Origin: Acidobacteriota bacterium
GTDB lineage: Bacteria; Acidobacteriota; Vicinamibacteria; Vicinamibacterales; SCN-69-37
NCBI GenBank assembly: GCA_024653875.1
Contig: JANLHE010000062.1
Coordinates: 1-9,931, forward strand
Length of the DNA: 9,931 bases
Reading direction: 5' to 3'
This document shows, piece after piece, positions 5,590-9,931 of the stretch. A program made the position numbers and the translations under genes. Within the stretch, counting starts at the first letter, position 1; each line of letters begins with the position of its first letter. Below the pieces are notes generated by a model. The model saw nothing but the letters and a program-made list of their open reading frames with translations, did no database searches and had not been told where the DNA came from.

Positions 5590-6410
5590 CCCTTGTTCCC
5601 GTCACTGACACCGTCGTCTTCGGCCGCCGCGAACTGGTGCTCATCGCCGGCCCGTGCGTGATCGAGAGTCCCGCGCACGTGATTGAACTCGGCCGCGCGA
5701 TCGCGGCCATCGCCGCGCGGGTCGGGATGCCCTACGTGTTCAAGGCGTCGTTCGACAAGGCCAATCGCACGTCGGCGTCCTCGTTCCGCGGGCCCGGCCT
5801 CGACGCCGGCCTCAAGGCGCTGCAAGGGGTCAAGGACGCGCTGGGGGTGCCCGTGCTGACGGACCTGCACGACGCCTCCCAGGCGCCGGCCGTCGCGAAC
5901 GTGGCGGATGTCCTGCAGATCCCCGCGTTTCTCTCGCGCCAGACGGATCTGATTACCGCCGCCGCGCAGACGGGGCGGGTGGTCAACATCAAGAAGGGCC
6001 AGTTTCTGGCGCCCCTCGACATGCGCCACGCGATTGCAAAGGTCACCGCGACGGGAAATCAGCGGGTGTGCATCACCGAACGCGGGTTCTCGTTCGGGTA
6101 CAACAACCTGGTGGTGGACATGCGCGCGTTTCCGATGATGCGGGCGCTGGGCGCGCCGGTCATTTTTGACGTCACGCACAGCCTGCAGCTGCCCGGCGGC
6201 GGCGATGGCGTGACGGCCGGCCTGGCCGAGTACATCGAACCGCTCGCGTGCGCGGGCGTTGGCGCCGGCGTGGACGGCGTGTTTCTGGAAGTGCACGAGG
6301 ACCCTGCCAGGGCCAGGAGCGACGCGCAGAATGCGCTGCGACTGGACCTGCTGGAGCCGTTGCTGCGCCGGCTGGTCCAGATCAATGACATCGTGAAACC
6401 CCATGCGTGA
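5586..6410 (+). CDS. kdsA: 3-deoxy-8-phosphooctulonate synthase, metal-dependent (class II)
   Basis: Condenses PEP with D-arabinose-5-phosphate to Kdo-8-phosphate in the cytoplasm. 274 residues. Family motifs seen: LIAGPCVIES (19-28), FKASFDKANRTS, SFRGPG, an N-I-K-K-G-Q-F segment, ERGFSFGYNNLVVDM, and DVTHSLQLPGG. The candidate metal ligands Cys24, His198, Glu235 and Asp246 have exactly the spacing of Aquifex aeolicus KdsA (Cys11, His185, Glu222, Asp233). E. coli KdsA has Asn at the Cys position. This predicts a class II, divalent-metal-dependent enzyme. The ATG overlaps the pyrG stop (ATGA), a classic coupled start. It is followed after 6 bases by kdsD, which supplies its arabinose-5-phosphate. 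Confidence 0.96.
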   Translation: MTLVPVTDTVVFGRRELVLIAGPCVIESPAHVIELGRAIAAIAARVGMPYVFKASFDKANRTSASSFRGPGLDAGLKALQGVKDALGVPVLTDLHDASQAPAVANVADVLQIPAFLSRQTDLITAAAQTGRVVNIKKGQFLAPLDMRHAIAKVTATGNQRVCITERGFSFGYNNLVVDMRAFPMMRALGAPVIFDVTHSLQLPGGGDGVTAGLAEYIEPLACAGVGAGVDGVFLEVHEDPARARSDAQNALRLDLLEPLLRRLVQINDIVKPHA

Positions 6411-6416
6411 CATCCG

Positions 6417-7403
6417 ATGACCGACCAGCCTCTTCCCACCGACGCCGAGACTCTGGACATTGCCCGCCAGGTGCTCGACACCGAAGCGCGCGCCATCCTC
6501 GGGCTGATTCCGCAGCTCACCAGCGACTTCCCTCGCGCGGTCGCGTTGCTCCACGCGTGCACCGGCCGCGTGATCGTGACGGGCATGGGCAAGTCCGGCA
6601 TCATCTCGCACAAGATCGCCGCCACGTTGTCGAGCACGGGGACGTCGGCGTTTTTTCTCCATCCCGCCGAGGCCATTCACGGCGACCTGGGCGCGGTGCG
6701 TGCCGAAGACGTGGTGCTGGCGCTCTCGCACAGCGGCGAGACCGAGGAACTGGTGCGGCTGGTGGAAGCCATCCGGCGAATCGGCGCCACGTTGATCGCG
6801 CTGACCGGCGATCCGCAGTCCACGCTCGGGCTGGCGGCCGATATCACGCTGAATTGCCATGTCGCGGCCGAAGCGTGTCCCCTGAATCTGGCGCCCACGG
6901 CGAGCACGACCGCGGCCCTGGCGCTGGGCGATGCGCTGGCGCTGGCGCTCTCGCAGCGCAAGGGGTTCCGGGCCGAAGAGTTCGCGAACCTGCACCCGGG
7001 CGGCAGGCTCGGCAAGAAGCTGATGCGCGTGGAAGCGCTGATGCACGCCGGCGCCTCGATTCCCCGCGTGGCGCCCGACACCCGCATGCCGGATGTGATT
7101 CACGAGATGAGCGACAAGCGGCTGGGCATGACGTGCGTCGTCGACGGGGCCGGCCACCTGCTCGGGATCGTCACTGACGGCGACCTGCGCCGGCACATGA
7201 CGCCGGGCTCGGCCCTGCTGGACCAGCGGGCCCGCGATGTCATGACCGCGCGGCCGGTCACCATCAGCCGGGGTATGCTGGCCGTGGAAGCCATCCGGCT
7301 CATGGAACAGCGCAAGATCACCGCCATTGTGGTGGTGGATCCCGCGCTTTGCGTCGAGGGCGTGGTGCACCTGCACGACCTCTGGCGCACGCAGATGATG
7401 TGA
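6417..7403 (+). CDS. kdsD: Arabinose-5-phosphate isomerase (KdsD/KpsF)
   Basis: Interconverts D-ribulose-5-phosphate and D-arabinose-5-phosphate, the first step of Kdo synthesis. 328 residues, the same length as E. coli KdsD. An N-terminal SIS domain (about 40-175) has GMGKSGI and SHSGETEE; two CBS domains (about 205-328) follow. Residues matching those reported as catalytic in E. coli KdsD fall at identical numbers: Lys59, Glu111, Glu152 and His193 (in HPGG). CBS domains usually bind adenylate or nucleotide ligands, so allosteric control is possible. The ATG at 6417 follows the kdsA stop by 6 bases and overlaps the stop of a five-codon frame beginning at ATG 6403. No clear Shine-Dalgarno, consistent with coupling. 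KpsF paralogues look alike, but the Kdo operon context favours KdsD. Confidence 0.95.
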   Translation: MTDQPLPTDAETLDIARQVLDTEARAILGLIPQLTSDFPRAVALLHACTGRVIVTGMGKSGIISHKIAATLSSTGTSAFFLHPAEAIHGDLGAVRAEDVVLALSHSGETEELVRLVEAIRRIGATLIALTGDPQSTLGLAADITLNCHVAAEACPLNLAPTASTTAALALGDALALALSQRKGFRAEEFANLHPGGRLGKKLMRVEALMHAGASIPRVAPDTRMPDVIHEMSDKRLGMTCVVDGAGHLLGIVTDGDLRRHMTPGSALLDQRARDVMTARPVTISRGMLAVEAIRLMEQRKITAIVVVDPALCVEGVVHLHDLWRTQMM

Positions 7404-7948
7404 CCCCCGTGCCCCCAATCACGAAAGACCAGCTCGAAGCCCGCGCCCGCAATCTCCGCCTGCTGCTGCTTGACGTGGACGGCGTGCTGACCGACGGCAC
7501 CATCGGCGTGTCCGCCACGGGCGACGAGCAGAAGTCCTTTCATATCCGCGACGGCGCCGCCGTGGTGTGGGCGCAGAAGGCCGGCATCGAGATCGGCCTG
7601 CTTAGCGGCCGGGCGTCGGCGGCCACCACGCGGCGGGCGGCGGAGCTGAAGATCGGCATCGTCCTGCAGGGCGAGACGGACAAACGCGCCGCGTACATCC
7701 AGCTGGCCACGTCGCTCGGCCTCAAGGACGACCACATCGCGTACATGGGCGACGACCTGCTCGACCTGCCCGTGCTGAAGCGGGCGGGCCTGTCGGCCGC
7801 GCCGGCCGATGCGTGCGGCGAGGTGCGTGAACAGGTGCACTACGTGACGCGGGCGGCGGGCGGGCACGGGGCCGTGCGCGAATTCATTGAACTGATTCTC
7901 CGCGGCCGTGGCCGCTGGGACGCGCTCGTGCGCGCCCATCTGACGTAG
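7400..7948 (+). CDS. kdsC: 3-deoxy-D-manno-octulosonate 8-phosphate phosphatase
   Basis: Dephosphorylates Kdo-8-phosphate to Kdo in the cytoplasm. HAD-superfamily phosphatase of the small C0 (cap-less, tetrameric) type, 182 residues (E. coli 188). Motif I is DVDGVLTDG with nucleophile Asp25 and acid/base Asp27; motif II is Ser69-Gly70-Arg71; motif III is Lys95; motif IV is GDDLLD with Asp118/Asp119. The C-terminal GGHGAVRE segment is typical of KdsC. Start: GTG 7400 overlaps the kdsD stop as GTGA, a coupled start, and is preferred. GTG 7409 is an equally plausible start three codons later. The frame stays open further upstream inside kdsD, but that would add non-family residues. Only tetrameric assembly and active-site motifs are typical here; no cap domain is seen. 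Confidence 0.94.
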   Translation: MTPVPPITKDQLEARARNLRLLLLDVDGVLTDGTIGVSATGDEQKSFHIRDGAAVVWAQKAGIEIGLLSGRASAATTRRAAELKIGIVLQGETDKRAAYIQLATSLGLKDDHIAYMGDDLLDLPVLKRAGLSAAPADACGEVREQVHYVTRAAGGHGAVREFIELILRGRGRWDALVRAHLT

Positions 7949-7954
7949 GTGCCG

Positions 7955-9190
7955 ATGGACAGCGGTCTCGTACTCATCCTCGTCATCACCGCCCTCCTCC
8001 TCGGCCTCGCGGCCGGCAAGGCCTGGGAGCGCTACAAGCTGATGGAGGGCCAGTGGGTCGACCGGCGGCGTGTGCGCCAGTCCCCCCACTTCATCGTCGG
8101 GCTGAACTATCTGGTCGCGGGCCGGATCGACCTCGCGATCGAAGAGCTCGAACAGGCCTCGACCATTGACCCCGGCGCGCTCGAACTGCGCATGGTCCTG
8201 GGCAACCTGTACCGCGAGCGGGGCCAGGTGGGCCGCGCGATTCAGGAACATCAGGGCCTGTTGCAGCGCCCCCGGCTGAGCAGGGCGGAGCACGCCAACG
8301 TGCTGCTGTGCCTGGGGCTCGATTACCGGCGCGGCGGCTTCGTGGACCGGGCGACCGAAGCGTTCACGGAGGTCCTCAAGCTCGCGCCGGACAACGAGGC
8401 CGCGCTCGGCAACCTTGAGAAGCTCCAGGAGGAACAGCATCAGTGGCAGGAGGCGTACGCGACCCGGCAGCGGTTGGCCACGGTGGCCAAGCCCGCGGAG
8501 CAGGCGCGATCCCGCACGATCCTGGCGTTTCTGGAACACGCACTGGGCGTTCAGGCGCTGGCCGATGGCCGCCTGGCGGACGCCAGCCGGCACTTTACCG
8601 ACGCCATCGATCTGGACCCCACCGTGATCCCGGCGTATCTGAGCCTGGGCGATGCGCGGCTCAAACAAGGCGATGCCGCCGGCGCGGCGGCGATCTGGGA
8701 GAAGGCCGTGAACGTCTCGCCCGATCGGGCGTATCTGCCGCTCGAGCGGCTTGAAGCCCTGTACGTGCGCGAAGGCCGCGCGGATCGGTTCACCGCCATC
8801 TGCGAACGGCTCACCACCGCGGCGCCCCGCGAGTGGCGCGCGCGCGCCGCCCTGGCCCGGCACCTCGTGTCGCAGGGGCAGCCCACCCGCGCCCTGGAAT
8901 TGCTGTTCGGCGCGCTCGAACACAATCCCCACGCGCTCGCCATTCACCAGTCGATCTGGTCCCTGCTCTCCACGCTCGATCTGCCCCGCCCGCTGGTGGC
9001 ACGCTACATCGAGATCACGCGCCAGTCGGTGTTCTACCTCGATCCCCACGTCTGCACGCGCTGCCGGTACCGCAGCACGGAATTGCTGTGGCAGTGCCCG
9101 CAGTGCCACGAGTGGAACTCCTTCGTCGAGGAACGCATCACGCCCGCCAGCGACATCGAATCGGAAATGTCTTCCGGCCCCGTGGCCTGA
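7955..9190 (+). CDS. lapB: LPS assembly protein LapB (YciM), TPR protein with rubredoxin-like domain
   Basis: In E. coli LapB is an inner-membrane protein that binds FtsH and promotes LpxC proteolysis, setting the rate of lipid A synthesis. Here 411 residues: one N-terminal membrane helix (5-21), then a cytoplasmic array of TPR-like helices from about residue 46 to 340, and a C-terminal metal-binding knuckle pair, Cys367-x2-Cys370 and Cys381-x2-Cys384, followed by H-E-W-N-S-F. This TM-TPR-rubredoxin order is diagnostic of LapB. The ATG at 7955 is chosen; a GTG at 7949, immediately after the kdsC TAG, would add two residues. An AGGTG at 7947-7951 is a weak, close Shine-Dalgarno for the ATG. 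Its place after kdsC, rather than near pyrF as in E. coli, ties it to Kdo supply. The FtsH/LpxC partnership is inferred by homology. Confidence 0.92.
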   Translation: MDSGLVLILVITALLLGLAAGKAWERYKLMEGQWVDRRRVRQSPHFIVGLNYLVAGRIDLAIEELEQASTIDPGALELRMVLGNLYRERGQVGRAIQEHQGLLQRPRLSRAEHANVLLCLGLDYRRGGFVDRATEAFTEVLKLAPDNEAALGNLEKLQEEQHQWQEAYATRQRLATVAKPAEQARSRTILAFLEHALGVQALADGRLADASRHFTDAIDLDPTVIPAYLSLGDARLKQGDAAGAAAIWEKAVNVSPDRAYLPLERLEALYVREGRADRFTAICERLTTAAPREWRARAALARHLVSQGQPTRALELLFGALEHNPHALAIHQSIWSLLSTLDLPRPLVARYIEITRQSVFYLDPHVCTRCRYRSTELLWQCPQCHEWNSFVEERITPASDIESEMSSGPVA

Positions 9191-9197
9191 GGCTGGG

Positions 9198-9818
9198 ATG
9201 GCCACACGCCCCCTTCGCATCGCGCTCACGGGCGGCATCAGTAGCGGCAAGTCCGCCTGCCTGGCGACGTTCAAGCAGCTGGGCGCTGCGGTCATCGACG
9301 CGGATCAGCTGGCGCGCGAGGCGGTGGCCCCGGGCTCCTCCGGACTGGCCGCCGTGGTGGCCCGCTTTGGCGCGTCGGTCCAGCATGCCGACGGCTCCCT
9401 GAACCGGGAGGCGCTGGCGGCGCTGATCTTCACCTCGGGGCGCAGCATGGACGCCCGGCAGGAACTGGAGGAGATCATTCACCCGCGGGTCTACGCGGGC
9501 ATCGCGCGCTGGTTTGCGGCGCTCCGGGCGCCGATCGGCATCGCCGACATTCCCCTGCTCTATGAAACGGGACGCTCCGGGGACTTTGACGCGGTCGTGG
9601 TCGCGTCCTGCCGTGCCGATCAGCAGCTGGCGCGCCTGATGGCCCGTGACGGGCTCAGCGAGGCCGACGCGCGCGCGCGCCTGGCGGCCCAGTGGCCGCT
9701 GGCCGACAAAGCCGCCCACGCCGACTATGTGATTGATACGTCGGGGACGTTGGAGCAGACGAAGACGCGGACGGAAGACGTCTGGGGGAAGCTGCAATCG
9801 GAAATCGGTAATCGATAA
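9198..9818 (+). CDS. coaE: Dephospho-CoA kinase
   Basis: Phosphorylates the 3'-hydroxyl of dephospho-CoA with ATP, the last step of coenzyme A synthesis; cytoplasmic. 206 residues, typical for the family (about 200). The P-loop GGISSGKS is at 12-19, IDADQLARE carries the conserved D-x-D-x-x-x-R, followed by HPRVY, a D-I-P-L-L-Y-E segment, and the C-terminal ADYVIDTSG signature. P-loop position 15 is Ser where Gly is usual (GGIGSGKS), a mild change. ATG 9198 is chosen because the P-loop follows as in other CoaE proteins; it lies 7 bases after the lapB stop with a GAGG-like sequence about 5 bases upstream. The last codons and stop fall inside a long inverted repeat, so the extreme C-terminus may not be conserved. 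Last gene of the operon. Confidence 0.95.
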   Translation: MATRPLRIALTGGISSGKSACLATFKQLGAAVIDADQLAREAVAPGSSGLAAVVARFGASVQHADGSLNREALAALIFTSGRSMDARQELEEIIHPRVYAGIARWFAALRAPIGIADIPLLYETGRSGDFDAVVVASCRADQQLARLMARDGLSEADARARLAAQWPLADKAAHADYVIDTSGTLEQTKTRTEDVWGKLQSEIGNR

Positions 9819-9878
9819 TCGTTTATCGATAGATCGAGAATTGCCAATTGCCAATCTATCGATAAACGATTACCGATT
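9803..9878. repeat. Long AT-rich inverted repeat over the coaE stop codon
   Basis: The right arm 9854-9878 (25 bp) is the exact reverse complement of the left arm 9803-9834 if seven bases (9815-9821, ATAATCG) are skipped in the left arm; these look like a local duplication of TAATCGA-type sequence. The 19-base loop (9835-9853) contains a direct repeat of AATTGCC. The coaE stop (9816-9818) is in the left arm. It could act as a hairpin terminator for the operon, although no T-run follows, or it could be a dispersed repeat. AT-rich against its surroundings. Confidence 0.65.
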
Positions 9879-9885
9879 CCAGATT

Positions 9886-9931
9886 TCAGATTGCCGATGC
9901 CGTGGCGGCTTCCGCCGCGGCCAGCGTGTTC
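9886..9931 (-). CDS. Possible C-terminal end of a converging gene (partial)
   Basis: On the minus strand a frame runs from the window edge to TGA at 9888-9886, encoding N-T-L-A-A-A-E-A-A-T-A-S-A-I. The GC content rises here to coding-like levels, and the stop is immediately followed by the inverted repeat. This would be the usual place for a gene converging on coaE. Fourteen codons are too few to identify a family, and the frame may be chance. Confidence 0.25.
   Translation of the reverse strand, partial: NTLAAAEAATASAI

Noticed and set aside
5283..9295. Two very long minus-strand frames opposite the operon (5283-7418 and 7100-9295, over 700 codons each)
   Set aside because: They cross several gene boundaries on the other strand, overlap each other and resemble no family. 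Codon bias of the plus-strand genes explains the absence of stops.

Overview
This GC-rich window (mostly dense coding, with AT-rich intergenic pieces) comes from a Gram-negative bacterium that makes Kdo-containing lipopolysaccharide. GC content, the class II KdsA, the very tight plus-strand gene packing and the short degenerate repeats between genes would fit an uncultured Acidobacteriota (for example Vicinamibacteria-like) or a related soil lineage. No phylogenetic marker was compared, so this placement is a guess.

Layout. (1) Positions 31-2250, minus strand: a two-gene TCA-cycle unit, NADP-type isocitrate dehydrogenase (icd) followed by LDH-like malate dehydrogenase (mdh). They are separated by 60 bases holding a degenerate 14-15 bp tandem repeat, and an 8-bp tandem repeat lies just beyond mdh. 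(2) Positions 2251-2548: non-coding icd upstream region with a candidate -10 box, two palindromes sharing the core CCACWGTGG, two DnaA-box-like 9-mers and a perfect 25-bp inverted repeat. (3) Positions 2549-3070, minus strand: a small secreted protein with a PilP/GspC-like C-terminal domain. (4) Positions 3071-3149: a divergent control region with two mirrored GTGCTA(A/C)GAT elements. (5) Positions 3150-9818, plus strand: an operon with almost no spacing, kdsB-pyrG-kdsA-kdsD-kdsC-lapB-coaE. (6) Positions 9819-9931: a long inverted repeat that includes the coaE stop codon, then possibly the last codons of a converging gene.

How the genes fit together. KdsD, KdsA and KdsC convert ribulose-5-phosphate plus PEP to Kdo. 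KdsB activates Kdo with CTP, and PyrG makes that CTP, so the operon holds the whole CMP-Kdo branch. LapB is known in E. coli as the adaptor that tunes LpxC, the committed lipid A enzyme, through FtsH. Its place here suggests that Kdo supply and lipid A flux are coordinated. CoaE completes coenzyme A and is probably a co-transcribed housekeeping gene.

I see no phage, insertion sequence, CRISPR array, toxin-antitoxin pair or RNA gene, and no clear new multi-gene system. The points worth a second look are non-coding: the paired palindromes, the mirrored divergent promoter elements, and the inverted repeats sitting on gene ends.
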